45,908 nucleotides of DNA from JAWXBG01 sp044375415 (GCA_044375415.1 JBILMS010000024.1:1-45908), one strand, 5' to 3'. Positions 1-8,366 are shown, counted from the first letter of the stretch. The notes: generated from the sequence alone by a model not told the origin. Numbers and translations are program-made.

Positions 1-474
1 TGTCAATACAACGCCAAAACCCAATCCCCTTAAGTCCTTGGCCACCTCATCATCGCGCGTGAACAAAAGTTTTGCTTTCATATCCGAACGAATTGCTTGA
101 TTCCAGCCAAAGGCACCTTTTCGATTGCTCTCTCTCTGAGCACCTCTTCTCCATTCCGGTTGAGTTACTTTGGGCATTCCATAGTCGCTGTCAAGATCTA
201 CAAAAGAAGGATAGATGTACAAACCGCTTACATCCATAACGACAGCATTGGCAGGAATTGGAATACCTCTACCGGCATCCACTACTTTTCCCTTTTCTAC
301 GATCAAAGTTGCGTCTTCCACAGACGTTTTATAATCGATAAAAATAGTAGCATGCACAAGGGCAACAGAAGTAACATCTTTAGGAAGTACGCCATTATAA
401 GGAAATGTTTCCTGTGCTTTCAATCCCAAAAATCCAATACACATTATCCAACAAGCGACCAGCCGATATTTCAT
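1..474 (-). CDS. Secreted amidohydrolase-like protein, N-terminal part (cut by window edge)
   Basis: The reading frame starts at the ATG at 474-472 and stays open for 158 codons to the window edge, so the C-terminal part is missing. The first about 20 residues are a signal peptide (MKYRLVACWIMCIGFLGLKA, then QE). The following segment, with VALVHATIFID, a VEKGKVVDAG turn and VSGLYIYPSFVDLDSDYG, is the start of the amidohydrolase/imidazolonepropionase fold, where an N-terminal strand region leads into a P-x-F-x-D motif. The classical D-x-H-x-H metal site would be expected there, but this sequence reads D-L-D-S-D. This subfamily may lack the first metal ligands or may place its catalytic domain further on. 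A TACATTTG box on the minus strand (499-506) is a plausible promoter. The fold is likely; the substrate is unknown. Confidence 0.65.
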   Translation of the reverse strand, partial: MKYRLVACWIMCIGFLGLKAQETFPYNGVLPKDVTSVALVHATIFIDYKTSVEDATLIVEKGKVVDAGRGIPIPANAVVMDVSGLYIYPSFVDLDSDYGMPKVTQPEWRRGAQRESNRKGAFGWNQAIRSDMKAKLLFTRDDEVAKDLRGLGFGVVLT

Positions 475-604
475 AAGATTCGATTATAGAGGTTTGAGCA
501 AATGTAGAAAAACTTTTTTCGAAGGCACAATCAAACTGTGTCTGGTGTGATTCGAAAGTTCATTATTACTGCATCAAAACAATGACAACTTAGCATTAGA
601 TTCG

Positions 605-1345
605 TTATAAACTGAGCACATAACAACATTGTATTCCGAGTTGATACAAATGCTCAGTTATAGGAGTTTCTGTTGGCCGAAATAGTGAGTAACGAAAAAT
701 AGGCCCGGCTTTAACAACTGACCGATCACTCCATTTATAGCCTGCGCTAATCGCTACGATCGAAGAAAGGTTAAATGTATCATACCCACTTTCGTAAATA
801 TCCACATAATCCTCTACTCGCCCGTTCGCCCATTCCAAATGAGCCTTAAATCCTCGCTCTAATAAAAAATTTGCCGAACAACCTATACCTGTAGACAAAA
901 ACCATCGTTCCGTGAGTTTTGACATAATATTTATTCGACACGGAATGTCTAAGAAATGATAATATGTTTTAGAACTAGCAAACCCAACTCTTGTGCCCGT
1001 TTCATCCGTCATTGAAACATTCTCCGTTCCATAACCGCGTGCTCCATAGTAAACAGCGCACTCTAAAGAAAATCGTTTATTGAGCCAATATTCCGTGAGT
1101 ATTCCGCTAGTGAATCCAAGAGTTGGTAATTCCATTTCATTTCTGGCTTCAATTAAATCTTGGGGGACAAACGAGCCACCAGATGTTGGTAGATCGGTTT
1201 CGACCAAAAATCTATAGCTTATATCTCCTGAAAATCCAATTCCCACTGACCACCGTCTCCATTTCAAAGGCGATTGATCGGCCTCCTGTGAAATCGTTTG
1301 CAGATGTGCGAAAATGAAAAAGAATAAGATCGTTTTCGACTTCAT
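605..1345 (-). CDS. Outer-membrane beta-barrel protein, hypothetical
   Basis: The product is about 246 residues and has a short signal peptide (MKSKTILFFFIFAHLQTISQ). I chose the ATG at 1345 because it directly precedes the hydrophobic stretch; an ATG three codons earlier (1354) is also possible. The rest alternates short strands rich in Tyr, Gly and aromatic residues, with periodic phrases such as SVGIGFSGDISY, FSLECAVYYGARGYG and WFLSTGIGCSANF. It ends in a strand finishing QLGIQCCYVLSL. This is typical of 8-stranded outer-membrane barrels of the PorT/OmpW-like type in Bacteroidota. It stands alone between a secreted amidohydrolase and the convergent-side Fe-S gene. No catalytic motif is visible, so the function is unknown. 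Confidence 0.6.
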   Translation of the reverse strand: MKSKTILFFFIFAHLQTISQEADQSPLKWRRWSVGIGFSGDISYRFLVETDLPTSGGSFVPQDLIEARNEMELPTLGFTSGILTEYWLNKRFSLECAVYYGARGYGTENVSMTDETGTRVGFASSKTYYHFLDIPCRINIMSKLTERWFLSTGIGCSANFLLERGFKAHLEWANGRVEDYVDIYESGYDTFNLSSIVAISAGYKWSDRSVVKAGPIFRYSLFRPTETPITEHLYQLGIQCCYVLSL

Positions 1346-1460
1346 ATAAGTCATTTTTTGTGGAAATATAGCGTGAATATTAGATTTGGAGAAACATCAA
1401 CATATAACCTAAGGAGCCTCTCAAAAAAATTTCTTCGTGATTTCTCAGCTCACCCTTTGA

Positions 1461-1480
1461 CTCCTTTGCGGTAAAAAAAG
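1461..1480 (-). repeat. Copy of a dispersed intergenic repeat (CTTTTTTTACCGCAAAGG core)
   Basis: Read on the minus strand, this stretch shares an exact 18-bp core, CTTTTTTTACCGCAAAGG, with plus-strand positions 38657-38674. Both copies are non-coding. The similarity beyond the core is looser. Confidence 0.5.
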
Positions 1481-1528
1481 ACAGACCTATTGTGAAGAAT
1501 CAAGAACTTTCTCCCCCCTAATCTGTCT

Positions 1529-1536
1529 TATTTTTG
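1529..1536 (+). promoter_or_regulatory. Bacteroidota -7 box TATTTTTG for the nfu gene
   Basis: TATTTTTG fits the TAnnTTTG consensus and ends 20 nt before the ATG at 1557. No convincing -33 TTTG is seen at the expected distance. Confidence 0.5.
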
Positions 1537-1556
1537 CGATCTCCAATTGAAACAAG

Positions 1557-2210
1557 ATGTCAGAAAGAAAAAGAATACCTACTTCCGTATATGCAGAGAT
1601 GACTCCCAATCCTGCCGCCATCAAATTTGTGGCCGATCGTCCATTGATTGCAGGTGGAATGCAGGTTGAATACCGAAGCAAAGCTGAGGCAAAAAATTCT
1701 TCTCCCTTAGCTGAAGAACTTTTCAATTTTCCTTTTGTGACGTCCGTTTTTATCAGTGGGTCCTTTGTTACGGTTGTTAAAGACAATTCGATTGAATGGG
1801 ACATGATCCTCATGCAACTTCGGGAGTATATCCGCGAATGGTTGATGGACAACGAAACATCTGTAACAGCTGTAACGAGTGAAGTTATGCACCGAGGAGC
1901 TGAGCGTGCAAGTGAATTAGGCGCTGATGCCGCTCCCTCACATCCCTCTATTGACTACAGTGACTTTAGCCCAAGTGAATTTGACGACGAAATCAAACAT
2001 CTATTGGATGAATTTGTCCGTCCCGCAGTTGAGATGGACGGAGGTGCCATCGATTTTATGGCATATAAAGACAAACGCGTATTTGTTCAACTAAAAGGAT
2101 CCTGCAGCGGCTGTCCGTCTTCATCGGCCACTCTGAAAGGTGGAATCGAAAACCTGCTAAAATCCAAAATGCCCGGTGTAGTAGAGGAAGTAGTAGCGGA
2201 ATCCGTTTAA
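1557..2210 (+). CDS. nfuA: NfuA/NifU-like Fe-S cluster carrier protein
   Basis: The 217-residue protein carries assembled iron-sulphur clusters to apo-enzymes in the cytoplasm. An N-terminal Nfu_N-type domain (about residues 10-95, with MTPNPAAIKFVADRPL) is joined by an acidic linker to a C-terminal NifU domain (about 135-205). The C-terminal domain holds the cluster-binding C-x-x-C, C183 and C186, in GSCSGCPSSS, preceded by the family phrase RPAVEMDGGAIDF. The two-domain layout and length match the Nfu proteins of Bacteroidota and mitochondria. A -7 box lies 20 nt upstream. The gene faces the S24 repressor gene with only 25 bp between the two 3' ends. The family call is secure; client proteins cannot be read from the sequence. 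Confidence 0.92.
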   Translation: MSERKRIPTSVYAEMTPNPAAIKFVADRPLIAGGMQVEYRSKAEAKNSSPLAEELFNFPFVTSVFISGSFVTVVKDNSIEWDMILMQLREYIREWLMDNETSVTAVTSEVMHRGAERASELGADAAPSHPSIDYSDFSPSEFDDEIKHLLDEFVRPAVEMDGGAIDFMAYKDKRVFVQLKGSCSGCPSSSATLKGGIENLLKSKMPGVVEEVVAESV

Positions 2211-2235
2211 TATCCCGCTCTCATTCTCCTTCTGT

Positions 2236-2946
2236 TCAACCTAGTCCGGGAATCTGGAAGGAAATAAATCCGCTTGCTCTCCAAACTTCTTTGACTTCAT
2301 CCATGGTAACTTGGTAGGGTTCATACACAGGATTGTCGGAACCGAGCACAAATCCGCGTCTTGGACCCGGTTTGTCGATTAATCTTTTATAAACGATGCC
2401 TTCCGATTCGGTCACAAACACATAACACTGGCCTTTTTTGAGACTTAGCCAATCGGATTCGAATTGAGTAATCACATAACTTCCGCTTTCCAAGGGCAGC
2501 ATACTATCTCCGGCTATTTGGAATATTCTGTATGTCAATTGAGAGCTGATCTCTTTTAAAGGCAAATCAAATACCGGCAACGATTCGATGTACTCGACAT
2601 CACCGAACCCGTTGAGATAGCCGGCAGCTGCTTTGAGTGGAACCACGGAAACCTTTTCATTTCCGGTTTTGCTATCGACAGGCACCGTAAGAATTCGCAT
2701 TTGAACGGGCGCCTTTCTTTTTTTCCGTTTCTCTCCCTTCCATTCCTTTTTCACCAATTCGTCCAAACTAATTTTGAAAAAGTCGGAAAAACGCTGAAGC
2801 GTGGCCATGCTGGGCTCCGCTCGTTTTTCTTCATAGGCACCAACGACTGCGCGATTGAGCCCCGTTTCATCGGCCAAACCTGTTTGTGTGAGTCCTTTGG
2901 CCTTCCTGAGTTTGACAAGATTGTCAGCGAAAATGGTCATAAGCAT
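2236..2946 (-). CDS. XRE-family repressor with S24 (LexA/CI-type) self-cleavage domain
   Basis: The 236-residue DNA-binding repressor has an N-terminal helix-turn-helix (about residues 10-65, with LRKAKGLTQTGLADETGLNR), a basic hinge (KGEKRKKRK) and an S24 peptidase-like domain. All parts of self-cleavage are present: an Ala108-Gly109 bond in LKAAAGYLNGFGD, nucleophile Ser148 in AGDSMLP, and Lys187 in GIVYKRLID. In phage CI and LexA, the RecA filament triggers this cut and releases the regulon. A second ATG at 2940 would shorten it by two residues. The palindrome TGCTAATTATTTTAGCA lies 47 bp upstream of its start, which suggests autoregulation. The same palindrome lies at dinB, SRAP and dnaE2, so I infer that this is the SOS-like master repressor. 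It could instead be a phage-derived or stress repressor. Confidence 0.88.
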   Translation of the reverse strand: MLMTIFADNLVKLRKAKGLTQTGLADETGLNRAVVGAYEEKRAEPSMATLQRFSDFFKISLDELVKKEWKGEKRKKRKAPVQMRILTVPVDSKTGNEKVSVVPLKAAAGYLNGFGDVEYIESLPVFDLPLKEISSQLTYRIFQIAGDSMLPLESGSYVITQFESDWLSLKKGQCYVFVTESEGIVYKRLIDKPGPRRGFVLGSDNPVYEPYQVTMDEVKEVWRASGFISFQIPGLG

Positions 2947-2993
2947 TTAAATTTGGTATTCGTTTTCAGTTTTTAAGTAGCCCCATTAAGCGC

Positions 2994-3010
2994 TGCTAAA
3001 ATAATTAGCA
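2994..3010. promoter_or_regulatory. Putative damage-regulon operator, site A: TGCTAA-N5-TTAGCA
   Basis: TGCTAAAATAATTAGCA is a perfect 6+5+6 palindrome in the gap between the divergent repressor and protease genes. It lies 47 bp from the repressor ATG and 127 bp from the protease ATG. Copies occur at 21158, 23752 and 28545. Confidence 0.7.
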
Positions 3011-3137
3011 ATTTTCAATAATGGAAAAAAAACATTCACCAATGGAAAGTGGAAAAGTTGTATATTTCACCATTAATTTGTGCTCAAGCCACAGTTAGCA
3101 CATTGATATCATTAAACTATCCGTATTTTTTATTACC

Positions 3138-5264
3138 ATGAGGACCGGTTATCTGTTCTTTCTTGTTCTACTTATTGTTGGATATTTATCGTCGAATGCT
3201 CAAAACTGTGAACATCCCAACCACCAACATAACTCTGGAGACTGCGGGCTCATAGCCATTCCGGAAGATCAATTTTCATTTGTTCCTCCTCCGAATTCTT
3301 ATGTTCCATTTGCCCCTCGCACAGCTGTCATTAGCGTTACTTACAACGGATTTACGCCACAAGCACAAACGGCCTTTCAATATGCTGTCGACATCTGGGC
3401 CAGCGTGTTAGACTCCAACGTTCCTATTCTCGTAAATGCCACTTATACCAACCTTGGAGGAAGTGTATTAGGCTTTGCGGGAGCAGAAGATTTTAGGAGA
3501 AACTTCGCAGGCGCCACACAAACCAATACGTGGTACCCAATTGCACTTGCCAACAAACTTAATGGAAACGACCTCGCTCCGGGATTCATTGATATCGATG
3601 CAACATTTAATTCTGGTTTTTCTTGGTATTTCGGAACGGATGGAAATTGTCCGAGCGGTCAATACGACTTTGTTACCGTAGTGCTTCATGAACTCTGTCA
3701 TGGTTTAGGTTTTCTCGGCTTTGGAAATGTTACCAATGGCCTCGGTACTGTCCAGCAATTGAGTAGTCCCGCAATTTATGATCGCTTTACGGAAGATAAC
3801 CCCGGAACCGATCTTACCTCCATGCCAAACAATAGCACTACACTTGGAAATGCACTCACCGGAAACCAAGTGTATTGGTTCGGAACACAAGGTTTGGCTC
3901 AAAATGGTGGTACGCGTCCTAGACTTTACGCCCCCGGTTCTTGGGATAGTGGATCAAGTTATTCGCACCTAAATGAAAGCACATATGGCACCGGAAATAT
4001 CAACTCTCTCATGACTCCTTTTCTTGGTTCTGCCGAGGCCATCCACGACCCCGGTCCTATTGTTGAAGGTCTCTTTGTTGATATGGGGTGGTCCTTTAAT
4101 TCATGTAACATTTCTGATGTTCAAATTGGTGCTCAAACTCCGTGCAATCCTGCCACGAACACCTTCACACAAGAAGTTGTTGTCACGTATGTCGATCCGC
4201 CGTCTTCCGGATTCTTATCTGTGAACGGTGTGAACTTTACTATTTCTTCATCCCCACAAACGTGTGTTGTAAGTTTAGCTTCCGATGGTAATCAAGCAAA
4301 TTGTACAGTTGAATTCACAGAATCTTTAGCGTGTAACTATAGTATAACCAATGCATGGCTAGCACCATCTTCCTGTTGCGATAATGTGAGAATAATCGCT
4401 GTCAATGAATCTACCAATCAGATTACGTTAAAGAATTTTGGTTCCTGTCTTCAAAATGTTAGCAGTCTTCAATTAAGCAGCAGCGGTTTGACGCTGAATG
4501 TATCCTCCACCACACTTATTAGTGGAAGCTTAATTTTAAATCCCAACTCTTCCCTTGTGGTTCAATGGAATGCCTTTCCCGCTTCATCTTCGATAGGGAA
4601 TTTAAGCCTACATGAAGCCGGCGCACTCATTACGGATCCAAGTAAGATTATTGATTTTATGCAGTGGGGTGCCGCCGGACAGGGAGCAGAAAGTGTCGCT
4701 AATTCGGCCGGTAAATGGGTCTCCGGAACCTTCATCACGGATCTGTCGCCCTTCACCTACATTGGAAATGGTTTGCAAAACGGTGTTAGTTTTTGGGATG
4801 GCATAACTCCACCGTGCGGCATTACCAGTTTGACAGCAGGCGCCCAAAGCCCTTGTAATGAGTCCACCGATTTATACACTCAACAGGTTATCGTAACCTA
4901 TATAAGTCCGCCATCAAGCGGAACACTTTTGGTGAATGGACAATCTTTTCCAATCACATCTAGTCCGCAGAGTATTGTACTCAGCGGCCTAACTTCGAAT
5001 GGACAATCCGTAAATGTACAGGCACAATTTAGCTCGAACACATCTTGCAGTTTTACTCAGAATAGCCTGTTCATTGCACCCGGAACATGTGCTTGCTTCA
5101 CGGATATTAATAACGACAACGTAACAAATATTCAAGATTTCCTCTTGCTTCTTGCTGATTATGGATGTAACAATAATTGCAATGCTGACTTTAATGGCGA
5201 CAGTATAACCGGGGCTGCTGACTTACTATTATTGAATAGTTCTTTTGGAACCATATGCCCTTGA
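3138..5264 (+). CDS. Secreted zinc metalloprotease-like protein with lamin-tail-like and dockerin-like modules
   Basis: The 708-residue protein begins with a signal peptide (residues 1-21, ending SSNAQ). The N-terminal third contains HELCHGLGF near residue 184, an H-E-x-x-H-x-x-G zinc-protease motif. The metzincin third His/Asp, expected three residues after the Gly, is not there (FLG), so that ligand is missing or elsewhere. Two homologous segments of about 95 residues (about 325-415 and 565-652, sharing A-Q-x-P-C-N and V-T-Y-x-x-P-P-S-S-G) flank a lamin-tail-like beta domain. The end (about 654-708) has two D-x-N-x-D-x-x-x-x-x-x-D-L-L-L loops, like dockerin EF-hands. There is no T9SS C-terminal domain. 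The last codons overlap the next gene by 10 nt. The protease call is good; substrate and location are inferred. Confidence 0.75.
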   Translation: MRTGYLFFLVLLIVGYLSSNAQNCEHPNHQHNSGDCGLIAIPEDQFSFVPPPNSYVPFAPRTAVISVTYNGFTPQAQTAFQYAVDIWASVLDSNVPILVNATYTNLGGSVLGFAGAEDFRRNFAGATQTNTWYPIALANKLNGNDLAPGFIDIDATFNSGFSWYFGTDGNCPSGQYDFVTVVLHELCHGLGFLGFGNVTNGLGTVQQLSSPAIYDRFTEDNPGTDLTSMPNNSTTLGNALTGNQVYWFGTQGLAQNGGTRPRLYAPGSWDSGSSYSHLNESTYGTGNINSLMTPFLGSAEAIHDPGPIVEGLFVDMGWSFNSCNISDVQIGAQTPCNPATNTFTQEVVVTYVDPPSSGFLSVNGVNFTISSSPQTCVVSLASDGNQANCTVEFTESLACNYSITNAWLAPSSCCDNVRIIAVNESTNQITLKNFGSCLQNVSSLQLSSSGLTLNVSSTTLISGSLILNPNSSLVVQWNAFPASSSIGNLSLHEAGALITDPSKIIDFMQWGAAGQGAESVANSAGKWVSGTFITDLSPFTYIGNGLQNGVSFWDGITPPCGITSLTAGAQSPCNESTDLYTQQVIVTYISPPSSGTLLVNGQSFPITSSPQSIVLSGLTSNGQSVNVQAQFSSNTSCSFTQNSLFIAPGTCACFTDINNDNVTNIQDFLLLLADYGCNNNCNADFNGDSITGAADLLLLNSSFGTICP

Positions 5265-5662
5265 GATATTTCATTGCTATATCAACGTTATTGCTTTTGA
5301 TGATTTTTTCATCCACAATCACACGTGCTCAAATAAGTACTGAGCAACGTGTTATTTGCACTGCGAATATGGAAGGTATTACTTCGGGAAATATTCTCAT
5401 CAAATCCAGTATTGGTCAACCTTTTTTCACCACACTTTCAGCCACCAACGTAGGTCTTACTCAAGGGTTTCATCAACCCGACTATCTCAATTGTCCGGGT
5501 GATTTTGATAACAACGGAGTCGTCAACGTAACCGACCTACTCATATTTAATACCACCTTTAGTACATTCAATTTAAACACCGATATGAATGGCGATGGAT
5601 TCATTGGTGTCACGGACCTGATTCTTTTCATAAGTTCGATCGGCACATTCTGCTCTAATTAG
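5255..5662 (+). CDS. Small secreted protein ending in paired dockerin-like EF-hand repeats
   Basis: The 135-residue product has a strong signal peptide (hydrophobic AISTLLLLMIFSS, then TITRAQ). A middle part of about 50 residues (SSIGQPFFTTL, VGLTQGFHQPDY) resembles the short Bacteroidota secreted domain that usually precedes a sorting domain. The C-terminus has two calcium-loop repeats, DFDNNGVVNVTDLLIF and DMNGDGFIGVTDLILF. The same type of double repeat ends the upstream protease. Its start lies inside the last codons of that gene (10-nt overlap), and the next gene begins 1 nt after its stop, so the three are probably co-transcribed. The repeats may bind calcium and act as an anchoring module, but no cohesin-like partner is visible here. 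Confidence 0.7.
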   Translation: MPLRYFIAISTLLLLMIFSSTITRAQISTEQRVICTANMEGITSGNILIKSSIGQPFFTTLSATNVGLTQGFHQPDYLNCPGDFDNNGVVNVTDLLIFNTTFSTFNLNTDMNGDGFIGVTDLILFISSIGTFCSN

Positions 5663-5663
5663 T

Positions 5664-6404
5664 ATGGCTGAAAAAAAAGACATCGTATTGGTACATGGAT
5701 TTTTAGAAAGTCCCGACATGTGGCTGGGAATTAAACTGAACTCATCTTCAAGATACAAATTTCACTTTGTTGCCTTGCCCGGACATACGGGCGGAAATAG
5801 CGAATTACCTGAGAACATAAGTGGATATGCAAATTCCATTTTGAATGTTTTTGAAAATCAAAACATTCATAATGCATTTCTGGTTGGTCATAGCATGGGT
5901 GGATATTGTTGTCTTGACTTTGCCAAACGTTTTCCGGATAAGGTCCGTGCACTATGTCTCTTTCACTCAACGGCATCCGAAGACAGTCCGCAGAAAAAGT
6001 CAGATCGATTGCGTGCCATGAACCTAATAAAAGAGAATAAAAGTGCTTACATCCGAACATTAATCACATCCATATTTGCCATTCCCAATCGAGAGTTACA
6101 AAAAGATCGAATTCAATCCTTGTGTCAAAATGCAGAGAAGATGACCGTTGAATCCATCGTAGCAGCCCAAAATGCAATGATGCAGCGACCAGGCAGTATT
6201 GAGTTTCTCAAAAACAGATCCTTTCCTTTGTTTTATTTTCTAGGTCAACAAGATGAATTGTTATCACAGGAAAAAATGTTTGCCGAAATTCAGAGCATTC
6301 CCGGCGCATTAGCCCATTTCTCAGATGACGTAGGACACATGGGCCACTACGAAGATCCCTCTGACGCCTTTGGATACTTGCATCGATTGTTGAGGGCGCA
6401 TTGA
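5664..6404 (+). CDS. Alpha/beta-hydrolase fold enzyme
   Basis: This 246-residue cytoplasmic hydrolase shows the standard landmarks. An oxyanion-side HGFLESPDMW is near residue 11, the nucleophile elbow GHSMGG carries Ser77, and the probable acid and base are Asp197 (GQQDELL) and His225 (DDVGHMGHYE). Length and motif spacing fit the MenH/BioH-like esterase group. No signal peptide is present, in contrast to the two secreted proteins before it. It starts 1 nt after the stop of the preceding gene, so translation is probably coupled. The substrate cannot be predicted; carboxylester or thioester hydrolysis is the usual chemistry. Confidence 0.85.
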   Translation: MAEKKDIVLVHGFLESPDMWLGIKLNSSSRYKFHFVALPGHTGGNSELPENISGYANSILNVFENQNIHNAFLVGHSMGGYCCLDFAKRFPDKVRALCLFHSTASEDSPQKKSDRLRAMNLIKENKSAYIRTLITSIFAIPNRELQKDRIQSLCQNAEKMTVESIVAAQNAMMQRPGSIEFLKNRSFPLFYFLGQQDELLSQEKMFAEIQSIPGALAHFSDDVGHMGHYEDPSDAFGYLHRLLRAH

Positions 6405-6580
6405 TTTTAAAAGAAAATTGGTCGTTTTAATTTGGCCCAGCTCTCATGAACCATAGTCGATAATTTAAGTCCACCCCTACTCGACAAACACATGGAGAGA
6501 GTAACACTCGGGGACTGATCTACTGCGAAATAACTAAGGCCTCGGATATGTTGTGTATACGTTTCTTAAAACGTTCACCT

Positions 6581-6713
6581 CAGTTCCTCTTTCTGCAAAC
6601 CACGAGCTGTTATTTCCCTCATGGACCGATCCACAAAATGACAAACTGAGACTTCTGCTCCAATCGTTTGTGCACAAGTTTCTGACTACTATCAGTTCCT
6701 CTTTCTGCAAACC
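6581..6713 (+). repeat. Direct repeat pair CAGTTCCTCTTTCTGCAAACC in non-coding DNA
   Basis: The same 21-bp sequence occurs at 6581-6601 and 6693-6713, 112 bp apart, within a stretch (6405-6908) that holds no gene. The TCTGCAAAC core recurs in the arrays at 24940-25080, next to a C-C-C-C-A-T-T junction. Confidence 0.7.
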
Positions 6714-6721
6714 TTGAACTG

Positions 6722-6790
6722 CCCCTCGGCTGCGCTCGGGGACCGACCGTCCTATAAATAAAGCGAACCTGCCTCGGCTCCGCTCGGCAG
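6722..6790 (+). repeat. Left inverted-repeat flank of the GIY-YIG gene
   Basis: Two GC-rich motifs, CCCCTCGGCTGCGCTCGGGG followed by ACCGA and then CCTCGGCTCCGCTCGG, are joined by an AT-rich spacer. The same two motifs occur in reversed order and opposite orientation at 7329-7396, on the other side of the GIY-YIG gene. A further solo copy lies at 29090-29168. Confidence 0.65.
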
Positions 6791-6908
6791 CCCCAAAATA
6801 CGATTACGTAATACCAAAAACTGTCGTGAATAAGCGATTTATTCCAAAATTTCGTATTCCATAGGCTGCAAGAAAATCTTTTTCTACGCTTACAAAAAAA
6901 TTAAAACT

Positions 6909-7211
6909 ATGAAGGCGTATATGTACATTATCCTATGCAAAAACAACAAATACTACACAGGTAGCACCATCGATCTAGAAAAAAGAATTAAAGAACATCT
7001 AAGTGGCGAAGCAGCGAATTATACCCGAAAACACGGTGTCAAACTGCTCGCATACTATGAAGAGCATTCAACTATTGAAGATGCATTTAATCGTGAAAAG
7101 CAAGTTCAAAAATGGAGTCATAAGAAGAAAGAAGCTCTCATTAATCGCAACATATCTTTACTCAAAGAACTATCCAAATGTAACAATTCAACACATTCAG
7201 ATAATAAATGA
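6909..7211 (+). CDS. Single-domain GIY-YIG nuclease (UPF0213-like)
   Basis: This 100-residue protein is essentially one GIY-YIG nuclease domain. MYIILC stands for the GIY strand and YYTGSTIDLEKRIKEH for the YIG strand plus first helix, with catalytic Arg26, His30 and metal-ligand Glu63 (NREKQVQKW), then KKKEALI. The length is usual for this family of stand-alone domains, which are abundant and often multi-copy in Bacteroidota. Non-coding DNA lies on both sides, with inverted copies of a GC-rich repeat at each end. This suggests the gene travels as, or with, a repeat unit. The cellular role of the family is not settled; structure-specific DNA cleavage is likely. Confidence 0.88.
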   Translation: MKAYMYIILCKNNKYYTGSTIDLEKRIKEHLSGEAANYTRKHGVKLLAYYEEHSTIEDAFNREKQVQKWSHKKKEALINRNISLLKELSKCNNSTHSDNK

Positions 7212-7328
7212 TTCTCATAAATAGTGAGTCAAAATCATAATAGTACATACGACAAAAAATAAATGGATAAATCTGTTTCAATTGTAATTCATCAGATATT
7301 TCTGACGTGTTTTGAAAACGGAATTTGA

Positions 7329-7396
7329 ACCGAGCGGAGCCGAGGTTCAAACAGAGGTATATCGCATTTGATCGGTCCCCGAGCGAAGCCGAGGGG
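7329..7396 (-). repeat. Right inverted-repeat flank of the GIY-YIG gene, with a decayed second copy downstream
   Basis: CCGAGCGGAGCCGAGG and, 35 bp on, TCGGTCCCCGAGCGAAGCCG are the reverse complement of the two motifs at 6722-6790, with similar spacing. A degraded version (GCCGAGGTTCAAA, then ATCGGTCTCTGAGCGAAG) follows at 7439-7488. No gene is seen between 7212 and 7577. Confidence 0.6.
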
Positions 7397-7565
7397 TGGG
7401 ATTACTTTGAACTTTTTGACAAGAGAATGAGAAGCATGCCGAGGTTCAAACTTTGATTTCCGGAATATGATCGGTCTCTGAGCGAAGACATATGCCAGTG
7501 CTTACAGAAAGGAGGGTATGTGTCTATATGAACTAGAATCCCTCCCCCCACTCCCAAACTTTTCC

Positions 7566-7573
7566 TATCTTCG
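7566..7573 (+). promoter_or_regulatory. -7 box TATCTTCG, 4 nt before the LytTR regulator ATG
   Basis: TATCTTCG (TAnnTTCG variant) ends at 7573 and the ATG is at 7578. This spacing places the expected transcription start at the start codon, which predicts a leaderless mRNA. Confidence 0.5.
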
Positions 7574-7577
7574 TTGT

Positions 7578-8366
7578 ATGCCTTTAGAGCCTCTGACAGC
7601 CCTGATCGTTGATGACGAGTTTCATGCACGTGAGAACTTGCAGATGATGTTGGGGGAATTTTGTCCTCAAATTAAGGTGGTAGATACCGCGTCAAACATC
7701 GTGGAGGCACGCGAAAAAATTCTGAACCTACAACCTCAAATTCTATTTCTCGATATACGCATGCCCAGCGGTTCGGAGGGTTTTGATCTATTAGACAGTT
7801 TGCCGGAGAAAAATTTTCAAGTTGTTTTTGTTACGGCCTTCAAACATTTCGCACTAAAAGCTTTTAATGCAAATGCAATTCATTACATACTCAAACCTAT
7901 AGATATTGAAGATCTGATGCAGGCCGTAGAAAAAATATGCGATTATTTCGACTCCTTTCAATCCGATAAACAAAATTTAGTTCACTACCTCGAATCCGTG
8001 AAATCTTTGTCGGAGGCGATTAAAAATGCTCAACGCCAAAATCGACTCACCTTATATCATTCCAAAGGATTCAAGATTGTATCGGTAAATGAAATTGTGC
8101 GTCTTGAAGCAGAAGGAAATTGCACCAGTCTCTTTTTTGCAAATGGACAGAAATATCTCGACACCAAAACACTGAAAATTTTCGAAGAAACGTTGGATAC
8201 AGATATATTCATGCGCGTCCACAAATCGCATATAATCAACTTCGATTATTTGCGAGAATATTCGAATATCGATGGCGGCATGGCCATTATGCATGATGGA
8301 TTCCATATTCCGATTTCCCGTGCTCGGCTTCCGGAATTTCTTGAAAAAGCGAAAAATATCCGCTAG
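7578..8366 (+). CDS. LytTR-family response regulator (first of two)
   Basis: This 262-residue regulator has an N-terminal receiver (about residues 5-125) with the acidic pair in IVDDEFHAREN, phospho-acceptor Asp59 in LFLDIRMP, and the conserved Lys in ILKPIDIEDL. A C-terminal LytTR DNA-binding domain (about 155-260) follows, with KIVSVNEIVRLEAEGNCT and the RVHKSHIINFDYL signature. I chose the ATG at 7578 because the receiver starts right after it and a -7 box ends 4 nt upstream; a start 60 nt earlier would transcribe through that box. It lies just upstream of a paralogous regulator and a propeller kinase, so it probably answers to that kinase. Target genes are not visible. Confidence 0.9.
   Translation: MPLEPLTALIVDDEFHARENLQMMLGEFCPQIKVVDTASNIVEAREKILNLQPQILFLDIRMPSGSEGFDLLDSLPEKNFQVVFVTAFKHFALKAFNANAIHYILKPIDIEDLMQAVEKICDYFDSFQSDKQNLVHYLESVKSLSEAIKNAQRQNRLTLYHSKGFKIVSVNEIVRLEAEGNCTSLFFANGQKYLDTKTLKIFEETLDTDIFMRVHKSHIINFDYLREYSNIDGGMAIMHDGFHIPISRARLPEFLEKAKNIR

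Noticed and set aside
3011..3137. Second operator for the S24 repressor among the AATGGAAA and CACCATT motifs
   Set aside because: The motifs repeat but form no clear palindrome and do not recur at the other damage genes.
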